Source: Caulobacteraceae bacterium (GTDB lineage Bacteria; Pseudomonadota; Alphaproteobacteria; Caulobacterales; Caulobacteraceae). From it: a stretch of DNA of 35,612 bases. The DNA lies in NCBI GenBank assembly GCA_019247715.1, contig JAFBAO010000008.1, positions 1 through 35,612 of the forward strand, in the 5' to 3' direction. This document shows, one piece after another, positions 7,269 through 14,095 of the stretch (position 1 is the first letter of the stretch; the number at the start of each line of letters is the position of its first letter). A program made the position numbers and the translations under genes. The notes beneath the pieces are model-generated. The model had not been told where the DNA came from, did no database searches, and saw nothing but the letters and a program-made list of their open reading frames with translations.

Positions 7269-7923
7269 GGCGCGCATATTCCTGTTCGCGGACGAGGCTG
7301 GCGACTTCGCGTTCAAGCGAGGCGATAGCGCCTCAAGGTACTTCATCGTCGGGACGGTCGCACTTGAATCCTGCGACATCGGCACCCGCCTACAGGCGTT
7401 GCGTCGCGACCTCGCTTGGCGGGGAAAGCCACTAAAGGACTATTTCCACGCGAGCGAAGATCGGCAGGAAGTTCGAGATGCGGTCTTTGAGACGATCCGC
7501 GACTCAGAATTCCAAGTGCATGCCACGATCATGGAGAAAGCGAAGGCACAGCCACAGGTACGCGAGTCTAAGGAGCGGTTTTACAAGTATGGGTGGCTTT
7601 ACCACCTTCGCCATTCCAACCGAAAGTACCTCACCGCTTCGGACGAGCTTCACATTACGACAGCGTCGGTAGGCACCAAGAAGGGCCAAGCGATCTTCAC
7701 CAGTGCGGTAAATGACGTGGTACAGCAAACCGTCTCTCGGGCGCAATGGGCAACCAGCTTCTGGCCTGCAGCTACTGACCCATGCTTGCAGGTGGCGGAC
7801 TACTGCATTTGGGCGATACAGAGAAAATGGGAGAAGGGCGACAGCCGAAGCTATGATCTTATTAACAACAAAATCACCCACGAATATGACATGTGGGCCC
7901 ATGGAACGAAGTTATACTACTAA
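7267..7923 (+). CDS. DUF3800 protein (predicted RNase H-like fold), transposon cargo
   Basis: 218 residues from the ATG at 7267, beginning MARIFLFADEAGDF. The DE-(A/S)-GD motif near the N-terminus is the hallmark of DUF3800; further landmarks are YFHASED in the middle and the C-terminal LQVADYCIWAIQRKWE, matching the family's 'LQ-x-ADY' motif. The family is predicted to have an RNase H-like nuclease fold with the Asp/Glu and the ADY Asp as metal ligands, and it often sits near mobile elements and defence genes. A TTG at 7249 is an alternative start, but ATG puts DE at the usual distance. Third-base GC is lower than in the host genes around the element (for example AACAACAAAATC near the end), suggesting foreign origin. 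Confidence 0.8.
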   Translation: MARIFLFADEAGDFAFKRGDSASRYFIVGTVALESCDIGTRLQALRRDLAWRGKPLKDYFHASEDRQEVRDAVFETIRDSEFQVHATIMEKAKAQPQVRESKERFYKYGWLYHLRHSNRKYLTASDELHITTASVGTKKGQAIFTSAVNDVVQQTVSRAQWATSFWPAATDPCLQVADYCIWAIQRKWEKGDSRSYDLINNKITHEYDMWAHGTKLYY

Positions 7924-8020
7924 ATAAAGTGGCTTCCGGTCCGGACTATCTTTTTGAGAAGCGCCCAGGGGCTCTTGTCATCCGGCGGAAGCCAGCTTGG
8001 AACATCTCATATGGTGACTC

Positions 8021-8116
8021 TTACGTCAAGGTCTTCTTGCGGCGCTTGGTCCGCCACCGCGACCGATTTCGTCGTGGGCGCTTTGGCTTAGACTGAGATG
8101 GATGGACTAGGTCCAT
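8021..8116 (-). CDS. Possible 31-residue basic peptide overlapping the transposase 3' end
   Basis: ATG at 8116 with GAGG 5 nt upstream, ending TAA at 8021. It is shifted relative to the transposase frame and overlaps its last 29 bases. The product is strongly basic: Lys/Arg-rich in KPKRPRRNRSRW and RRKKT. The Shine-Dalgarno and composition make it worth listing, but short basic ORFs arise often by chance in this base composition. The rest of 7924-8087 shows nothing else convincing. Confidence 0.2.
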   Translation of the reverse strand: MDLVHPSQSKPKRPRRNRSRWRTKRRKKTLT

Positions 8117-9032
8117 CGTACCTCAGCCGCTTGCCGACCACACCTGCTAGGGCGCGGCTGGCCCGCTCCTGATCATCCACGCCCAGCGCGACTCGATGGC
8201 TGTACCGGAAGTCGAACTCGGCCATGTAACGGTGCAGGTGCTTCTTCGAGGCGTGCTGATAGACGCCCCGCATGCCGCGCTTGAAGATTGAATAGAAGCC
8301 CTCGACGGTGTTCGTGTGCACAGTCGGATCGGTGCGGCTAACGTACTCTTCCTTGCCGTGGTTGACCGACTGGTGATCGGCGAACTGGCGGCCCATCTTG
8401 ATGTAGCGCCGCGCTTCGTCGGTCAGGAGCCGGGCCTCTTTGGCGATGTTGGCGCTCAAGATCGGCGCGATATCCTTGGCGCTCAGGGTGTCCACCACGA
8501 AGGAGCGCGCCCGGCCGCTCGTGCGGTCAACCAGCGTCAGAACCTTCATCTTGTGGTGAAAGCCGGTGCTCGGATTACCGGTGCTGGTGGGCGGCGCGTC
8601 GGGGTCACGGCTGATGAAGGTCTCGTCAACTTCAACGTCGCCGCCAGTACCGCCGAACGGCGCAAGCTCGCCCTCGCGCATGGCTTCCCGAATGCGATGA
8701 GTGAGGAACCACGCCGTCTTGTAGGTGCATTCGAGGGTGCGGTGGAGCTGATGGCTGGAGACGCCTTTCTTGGACGAGACCATCAGGTGGATCGCCTGGA
8801 GCCACTTCGTCATCGGAAGGTGGCTGTCCTCGAGGATCGTGCCGACCCGGACGGTGAATTGCTTGCGGCACTGGCCGCACTTGCGCAGGCCGATCCGCGT
8901 CTTGCTCAGGTCATAGATGTTTTCGAAGCCGCCGCAGTGCGGGCAGATCGGACCGTTCGGCCACAGTAGCCGTTCGACATATTCGAAGGCTGCGGCTTCG
9001 TTGTGAAAGCGGGGCTGAGAGAGGACAGACAT
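8088..9032 (-). CDS. IS1595-family transposase
   Basis: 314 residues. An N-terminal zinc ribbon has paired cysteines CPHC (30-33) and CGQC (52-55). The DDE catalytic core follows: D136 in VEVDETFI, D205 in LLTDEA, and NTVEGFYSIFKRG with E244 (plus N241 and K251), the classic IS1595/ISXO2-like arrangement. It reads inward from the right terminal repeat. The ATG at 9032 has AAGGA upstream, inside a small hairpin (9037-9054). Full length and unbroken, so probably active, consistent with the clean ends and duplication. Confidence 0.93.
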   Translation of the reverse strand: MSVLSQPRFHNEAAAFEYVERLLWPNGPICPHCGGFENIYDLSKTRIGLRKCGQCRKQFTVRVGTILEDSHLPMTKWLQAIHLMVSSKKGVSSHQLHRTLECTYKTAWFLTHRIREAMREGELAPFGGTGGDVEVDETFISRDPDAPPTSTGNPSTGFHHKMKVLTLVDRTSGRARSFVVDTLSAKDIAPILSANIAKEARLLTDEARRYIKMGRQFADHQSVNHGKEEYVSRTDPTVHTNTVEGFYSIFKRGMRGVYQHASKKHLHRYMAEFDFRYSHRVALGVDDQERASRALAGVVGKRLRYDGPSPSISV

Positions 9033-9036
9033 TGTT

Positions 9037-9054
9037 GGATTCCTTTATGAATCC
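9037..9054 (-). promoter_or_regulatory. Hairpin covering the transposase ribosome-binding site
   Basis: On the minus strand, GGATTC-ATAAAG-GAATCC is a perfect 6-bp stem whose loop and 3' arm contain the transposase AAGGA. Folding would hide the ribosome-binding site, a known way insertion sequences damp transposase translation. The functional part is inferred. Confidence 0.4.
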
Positions 9055-9083
9055 ACCCTATCAGCCCTTCCGTGGTTCGTCAA
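9055..9083 (-). promoter_or_regulatory. Transposase promoter in the right transposon end
   Basis: TTGACG (9083-9078), a 17-bp spacer, then TAGGGT (9060-9055), in register with the TTGACG/TATGGT pair at the left end. The -10 match is weak. Start of transcription is expected near 9049, giving a short leader that contains the hairpin. Confidence 0.4.
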
Positions 9084-9096
9084 AGATATAATCGCC
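9070..9096 (-). repeat. Right terminal inverted repeat of the transposon
   Basis: 27 bp; its reverse complement begins GGCGATTATATCTTTGACGA and matches the left end at 26 of 27 positions. It abuts the right target duplication. Confidence 0.93.
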
Positions 9097-9104
9097 CCCA
9101 GCAG
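9097..9104. repeat. Target site duplication, right copy (CCCAGCAG)
   Basis: Exact copy of 5383-5390 flanking the right end. Collapsing the two copies rejoins phaC in frame ([13 protein letters not shown]). Confidence 0.93.
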
Positions 9105-10385
9105 ATATTCGTGGATCATCTTCGACCAGACGAGGTCGTTGGCGCGAAGGGCCTGGAAGGCGCCCAGCATCTGGCGTCCGTCCAGCACGCCCTGGTCCCA
9201 CATCAGGTCCTCCAGGAAGGCCACCTGGCTCTCGTCGATGAACAGCATCAGCTCGCCGGCCTCCGAGAAGTCGGTCTGGGCGGCCAGCAGGGTGAGGGAC
9301 GCCAGACGCTGGTCCCCGTCCCTGGCCATGGTGGCCGCGGCGATGGCGGCGGTGGTCCCGCCCAGGCAGTAGCCCGCCAGGTGGATCCGGCTCTGAGGAA
9401 CGATGGCCGAGACGGCGTCCAGCGCGGCCATCACGCCTTCGGTCCGGTACTGGTCGAACGCGAGATCGCGATCCGCCGGGCCTGGATTGCGCCAGGAGAT
9501 CATGAACACCGTGTGCCCCTGGCTCACCAGGTAGCGCACGAGGGAGTTCTGCGGGCGAAGGTCGAGGATGTAGTACTTGGTGATCCAGGCCGGGACGATC
9601 AGCACCGGCTCGGCCATGACCTCGTCGGTCATCGGCGCGTACTGGATGAGCTCCATCAGCGCGTTGCGGAACACCACCGTCCCCGGCGTCGCCGCCAGGT
9701 CGCGCCCCAGCTCCACGCCCTCGAGCAGCCGAGGCGGCTCGCCGGCCAGTTGGCGCCCGAGGTCGTCCATGAAGCTCGCGACACCGCGGACGAGGTTCAT
9801 TCCGGCCTCGCGCTCGGTGGTCGTCAGGAGCACCGGGTTCAGGAGGAGGTTGTTCGACGGCGAGAAGACGTCGAGCAGCTGGCGCGCCATGAAGGCGACC
9901 CGGTCGGCGTGGCGGGTCGACATCCCCCGAACCGGCTGGGTCGCCCGGTCCCAGAAATCCTCCACCGCCAGGAAGGACTGGGCGAGCACGTTGAAGGGCG
10001 CCTTGCCCCATTCGGGCGAGGCGAAGCGGTGGTCGGTCGGGCTGGGCGCGAACGGCGGCGCGCCGCCCTGGCCGGCCAGCGTGCGCCAGGCGTAGCGCTG
10101 CAGGCGGGCGAGGTTCGTCCAGGCGGCCATGCTCAGCTCGAGCTGGCGCCCGGGCGCCTTGGCCAGGTGCGTCGACCAGTCGAGGATCGCCGCGGCCACG
10201 GCGTTGGGGGAGACGCTCTGGGTGAACCGGCCCACCGTGGCCCGGGCGATGCGGTCGAAATTCTCGAAGCTTGAGGCTTCGTCGGGCAAGCGCTCCGGCG
10301 GCGCGGCTGCGGGGTCGCGCGCCGCCGCAAGGATGAGGCTGCGCGACTGCGCCGGCCCAGCGTCGGTCGAGGTTGCGATGCTCAT
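9097..10385 (-). pseudogene. phaC: phaC, N-terminal fragment of class I PHA synthase, interrupted after codon 430
   Basis: 430 native residues, then 16 encoded by the transposon end (AIISLTNHGRADRVDS) before a TAA at 9045. It contains the PHA synthase N-terminal domain (DWSTHLAKAPGRQLEL, SFLAVEDFWDRATQ, NNLLLNPVL), the VLIVPAWITKYYILDL region and the modified lipase box GYCLGG with nucleophile C340. The catalytic Asp and His are on the detached C-terminal piece, so no active synthase can form from this fragment. The intact enzyme would polymerise (R)-3-hydroxyacyl-CoA into PHA granules. Start ATG 10385 has GAGGGG upstream. It diverges from the operon starting at 10593 across about 207 bp, which show no clear promoter. 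Confidence 0.93.
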
Positions 10386-10592
10386 CCCAGTCCCCTCGGG
10401 TTCAGGCCCGGTAGCTTAGGCCTTTCGCTTGTCGCTTCCGCGACGGCGCCTCCTAGGGCGCCTGCAGCGCCGATGTTTTGACCGGGCTCAATTCGTCACA
10501 CTCGACGTTCATATAGAGATCCAGCCGCCCGGTCGCGGCGGCGGCGCTCGTCCGGGGGGCGGCGTCAGTCAGCGGCGGTTTGGGGCCAGGCG

Positions 10593-12503
10593 ATGGCCAA
10601 GAGCGAGATCATCGAGCGACTGGGCGAGGCGGCGGTCCTCCTGCCTGACCTGATCGCGGCGGCCTTGGCCGCGAACGACAGGGCGAAGGTTCGCCTCAGT
10701 CTGCTCCAGGAGGCCGCCGCCCAGGCCGCCAGCCCCGGGCGGAAGGGCTCCGTTCTGGAAGCGGAGCGACGGGCCGCGGGTCTCGCCGACCCCCGGTTCG
10801 ACCAGACGGTTTCCGGCGCCGAGGCGGTCGGGGCGAAGGAATTCAAGGCCCCTGGCGCCCGCCTCCTCGTCGAGGGGCTCCGATCGGATCTGGCCGCCAT
10901 GCTCGCGCCCCTGGAGGCCGCCGGCGTCCAAGAGCGCGGCGAGCTTGATCAGCGGTTCAAGGCCCTCGCCGAGGCCATCCGCCCGCCGCAGGACGACGTC
11001 CTCGAGCGGGCCGCCGTCGGCCTGATGACGTCGGCGCGGCGCGACGGTCCCGACAGCTTCCACCTGCTGATCATGGACCTTCACAGGGCGATCAACCGCC
11101 TCGCCGGCGAGACCGCGGTGGAGGAGGTGGCCGGGGCCAAGGTCCATCACCTCGGCGATTGGGACCGCGCCCGCGTGCGCGCCTTCATGCGGGGCCTCTC
11201 GCGCACCGCGCCTCTGGCGTTCGGCCACCCCGGCCTCGCCACCACGGCCGCGAGAGCCGGCGAACGGCTCATCATCCAGAACGACATCGGCGAGACCGAC
11301 GCCCACGTGCTTGTGCTGCACGTCGAGGCGCTCGAGGTCACGGCGACCTACACCGACGTCCATCGCCGCCGGGCGAAGTTCTTCATGGGCCTTTTCGACC
11401 GCCGGGTCGCCTGGAGCCCGCTGTCCGAGCAGGCGGCCAAGGGCCTTGGCGAGGAGGAGGTCTTCTATCTCGTCACCGGCCGGTTCGCCGGCGAAGACGA
11501 GGCGGCCCTGGACGAGTTCCTGGAATTCCTCGGATCCCGGATCGTCTTCCTGATCGACTGGAACAAGGCGCGCAAGGCGCTGCAGTCCTTCGTCAGCCGC
11601 GACGCGGCCATCGCCCTCCTGGAGTGGGGCGCCGCCCACGACCTCGGCCACCGCGCATTCCTCGAGGCGGGGGGCGTCGACCTGGTGTTCGAGACCGTGC
11701 GCAAGGCCGCGGCCGGACGCGTCCCCTACGGCGTGAGGCTGGAGGCGGCCCTGGGCGAGACCGAGGCGGTCGGCTTTCTCAGGCGGGTGCTCAAGGAGAC
11801 CAGCGAGGCGCTCCGCGCCGGCCGATCGGCGAGACTGATCCGCGACGAGATCCAGGCCGACCTGGCCCAGCGGTTCGATACGGCCGAGGCCGCCGTGCTC
11901 GCGATCGTCGTGCGCCATCTCGGACTCTCGCGCGTGCTGGCCGGGACGATCGCCGAGGCCCTTTCGCAGGAGGCCGGCGGCGCCCCGGCGCTGGCGGCGA
12001 GGGCGAAACGGCTCGAAGCCAAGGCTGACCGCCTGACGCTGGAGGCGCGCGAGATCTGCGCGCGGCTGCGCCATCCGCAGGCCGTCCGGCGCCTGGTCGA
12101 CGAAGTCGAGGACGCGATGGATGCGCTGGACGAATGCGCCTTCCTCATGAGCCTGCCGCCTGGGCCGCCGCCCGGCGATCCTCTGCCTCGGCTGGCGAAC
12201 ATCGTCGTGGAGTGTCTGGGCCAGGCGGTGCGCGCGGTCGAAGCCTCCATCCGCCTGCCGGCAGGTCGACGCGAGGACGCGGTCGCGGCCTTGCAGGCGA
12301 TCGACGCCACCACGGCCGCCGAGCGGGCGGCGGACGAGGCCGAGCGGGCCGCCGTCGGCGCCTTCATGGGCGAACCGGCCCCCGACGCGCGGCCGCTGAT
12401 GCTGGGACTGGAGATCGCGCGCGCCCTGGAGGCGGCCACCGATCACCTGGCCCACGCGGCGCTGGCGCTCCGCGAGCGTGTCCTCGAGGAGTTGTCGGCG
12501 TGA
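10593..12503 (+). CDS. Conserved helical protein with PhoU-like C-terminal region, first gene of the ppdK-like/mgtA operon
   Basis: 636 residues, mostly alpha-helical, with no signal peptide. The N-terminal two-thirds I do not recognise; conserved-looking blocks are SFHLLIMDLHRAINRLAGET (about 152-171), RRRAKFFMGLFDRRVAW and VFLIDWNKARKALQSFV. The C-terminal third (LEAKADRLTLEAREICARLR, then LVDEVEDAMDALDECAFLM) has the amphipathic helical repeats of PhoU/DUF47-like proteins. Its stop overlaps the next start by 4 bp (GTGA), so the two are co-translated and likely act together. As partner of a kinase-like protein lacking one domain, it may regulate or complete that enzyme; this is inference. 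It starts 207 bp from phaC in the opposite direction. Confidence 0.75.
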   Translation: MAKSEIIERLGEAAVLLPDLIAAALAANDRAKVRLSLLQEAAAQAASPGRKGSVLEAERRAAGLADPRFDQTVSGAEAVGAKEFKAPGARLLVEGLRSDLAAMLAPLEAAGVQERGELDQRFKALAEAIRPPQDDVLERAAVGLMTSARRDGPDSFHLLIMDLHRAINRLAGETAVEEVAGAKVHHLGDWDRARVRAFMRGLSRTAPLAFGHPGLATTAARAGERLIIQNDIGETDAHVLVLHVEALEVTATYTDVHRRRAKFFMGLFDRRVAWSPLSEQAAKGLGEEEVFYLVTGRFAGEDEAALDEFLEFLGSRIVFLIDWNKARKALQSFVSRDAAIALLEWGAAHDLGHRAFLEAGGVDLVFETVRKAAAGRVPYGVRLEAALGETEAVGFLRRVLKETSEALRAGRSARLIRDEIQADLAQRFDTAEAAVLAIVVRHLGLSRVLAGTIAEALSQEAGGAPALAARAKRLEAKADRLTLEAREICARLRHPQAVRRLVDEVEDAMDALDECAFLMSLPPGPPPGDPLPRLANIVVECLGQAVRAVEASIRLPAGRREDAVAALQAIDATTAAERAADEAERAAVGAFMGEPAPDARPLMLGLEIARALEAATDHLAHAALALRERVLEELSA

Positions 12504-14095
12504 CCTCCGATCCACCCAAGATGGTCTGGCTGGGGCGCGATGCGGCGGAGGAAACGGTCACGGCCGAGCTGGTAGGCGCCAAGGCGGCCGGGATCTGGCG
12601 GATGGCGCGCCTCGGATTGCGCACGCCCGCCGCGTTTGCGCTGCCCACCACCCTCTGCGCGGCGGCGAACGCGCGCCCTAAAGCGGCCGCAAGCCTGGTC
12701 GCCGACGGGCTCCGCGAGGGCATGGCCCGCCTGGAGGCGGAGACCCGGCGCCGGTTCGGCGACGTGCGCGCGCCGCTCGTGGTGTCGGTCCGCTCCGGCG
12801 CCGCCAGGTCGATGCCGGGGATGCTTTCGACCGTGCTCAACGTCGGCCTCGGGCCGGAAGCGGTTCATGGGCTGATCCGGCTTTCCGGCAATCCGCGCTT
12901 CGCCTGGGACAGCTACCGCCGCTTCATCGAGTCCTACGCGACCGTGGTGGGCCAAGCGCCCGCGAACGCTTTCGCCGGCGCCCTCGCCGACATGGTCAGG
13001 GCCGAATCCGCCGCCGACGAGTCCGAGCTCGACGGTGAGGCGCTCGAGCGGCTTTGCGCTATCTTCGGCGACATCGCCGCGGCGCAAGCAACGCGGCCCA
13101 TTCCGCTCGACCCGATGGACCAGCTGAGCGAAGCCGCACGCGCCGTCTTCCGTTCCTGGGAGAGCCGCAAGGCGCGCGAATACCGCCGCTTGAACGGTCT
13201 TGAAGGGTTGAGCGGCACGGCGGTGACGGTCCAGGCGATGGTGTTCGGCAACGACGGCCGCCGGTCGGGCTCCGGCGTCGCCTTCACCCGCAATCCCGCC
13301 ACCGGCGAGAAGGCCCCGTACGTCGACTTCCTGTTCGACGCCCAGGGAGAAGACGTCGTCTCCGGGCGTCGCACGCCGCTGGAGGCGGCTGCGGTCGCCG
13401 CGGGGCTCCCCGAAGCGTTCGCCGAGCTCGTGCAGGGCGCCGGCCAGCTGGAGCGGGCGCTCGGCGACGTGCAGGACATCGAATTCACCATCGAGGACGG
13501 CGTGCTGTTCTTCCTGCAGATGCGCGCCGCCAAGCGCGCGCCGAAAGCGGCGCTCAGGATCGCCGTCGACCTCGTCCACGAAGGCGTCATCGACCGCAAG
13601 ACCGCTCTCGCACGCCTGGCCGAGGTGGATATCGCGCAGGCGGCCTCGTCCCGCTTCGCCGAACCGGCCGAGCCCGTCGCCAGCGGAATCGCGGCGGCCC
13701 CAGGGATGGCCAGCGGCCGCGCCGCGTTCGACAACGCCAGCGCCAAGCAGCTCGCGGCCGAGGGCGCGCCGGTGGTCCTCGTGCGGCGCGAGCCGGCCAC
13801 CGAAGACATCGAAGGCTTCGCCGTCGCGAAGGCGATCCTCACCGCCTGCGGGGGCCGCACGGCCCACGCCGCGGTGGTCGCCCGTCAGATGGGCAAGGTC
13901 TGCATCGTCGGATGCCAAGGGCTCGATCTGGAAGCGGCCCCGGCGCGCCTCGGCGCCCGCCCGCTCCATCAGGGCGACTGGATCTCCCTGGATGGGGACA
14001 CCGGGGAGGTGACCCTCGGGCGACGGACCATCGTGACCGAGCCGCCGTCGGAACTGGCCGAGATCTCGGCTTGGCGCTCCGAGACGGTTGCGTGA
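12500..14095 (+). CDS. Short pyruvate, phosphate dikinase-like protein (ATP-grasp plus phosphohistidine domain)
   Basis: 531 residues from the GTG at 12500. The nucleotide-binding region matches PPDK closely: SVRSGAARSMPGMLSTVLNV (96-115), MVFGNDGRRSGSGVAFTRNP (247-266), DAQGEDVVSGRRTP (280-293), FLQMRAAKR. The swivelling phosphohistidine domain has GGRTAHAAVVARQMGKVCIV (451-470) with His456 and the preceding Thr, the residues phosphorylated and regulated in PPDK. Complete PPDKs are about 870-900 residues; the C-terminal PEP/pyruvate TIM barrel of about 350 residues is absent here, so the enzyme cannot run the normal reaction alone. It may phosphorylate another acceptor or a partner protein. 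It is coupled by GTGA overlaps to both neighbours. Confidence 0.85.
   Translation: MTSDPPKMVWLGRDAAEETVTAELVGAKAAGIWRMARLGLRTPAAFALPTTLCAAANARPKAAASLVADGLREGMARLEAETRRRFGDVRAPLVVSVRSGAARSMPGMLSTVLNVGLGPEAVHGLIRLSGNPRFAWDSYRRFIESYATVVGQAPANAFAGALADMVRAESAADESELDGEALERLCAIFGDIAAAQATRPIPLDPMDQLSEAARAVFRSWESRKAREYRRLNGLEGLSGTAVTVQAMVFGNDGRRSGSGVAFTRNPATGEKAPYVDFLFDAQGEDVVSGRRTPLEAAAVAAGLPEAFAELVQGAGQLERALGDVQDIEFTIEDGVLFFLQMRAAKRAPKAALRIAVDLVHEGVIDRKTALARLAEVDIAQAASSRFAEPAEPVASGIAAAPGMASGRAAFDNASAKQLAAEGAPVVLVRREPATEDIEGFAVAKAILTACGGRTAHAAVVARQMGKVCIVGCQGLDLEAAPARLGARPLHQGDWISLDGDTGEVTLGRRTIVTEPPSELAEISAWRSETVA

Larger units (their letters stand above)
5391..9096. mobile_element. Complete IS1595-family transposon with cargo genes, inserted in phaC
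   Basis: A 3,706-bp element bounded by 27-bp terminal inverted repeats (5391-5417 and 9070-9096, 26/27 identical) and an exact 8-bp target duplication. Beyond the 27 bp, the two ends stay partly alike up to about position 43 (TGATA(T/G)GGTG). It carries a DNA methyltransferase/nuclease-like fusion, a short acidic protein on the opposite strand, a DUF3800 protein, and an IS1595-type zinc-ribbon DDE transposase reading inward from the right end. IS1595 elements with passenger genes are known as a class; this cargo set I cannot match from memory. All cargo frames are open and the ends are nearly identical, so the insertion looks recent. Confidence 0.93.

Noticed and set aside
7893..8096. 67-residue plus-strand frame after DUF3800
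   Set aside because: It overlaps the DUF3800 end, lacks a ribosome-binding site, and ends in an Arg-rich tail that is likely a by-product of the opposite strand.
10386..10592. FNR/FixK-type site in the phaC-operon divergent region
   Set aside because: No TTGAT-N4-ATCAA-like palindrome was found, although such regulation is plausible for the genes.
10569..12515. 648-residue open frame on the minus strand
   Set aside because: Antisense to the PhoU-like gene, whose frame is coupled to its neighbour and shows structured helices.
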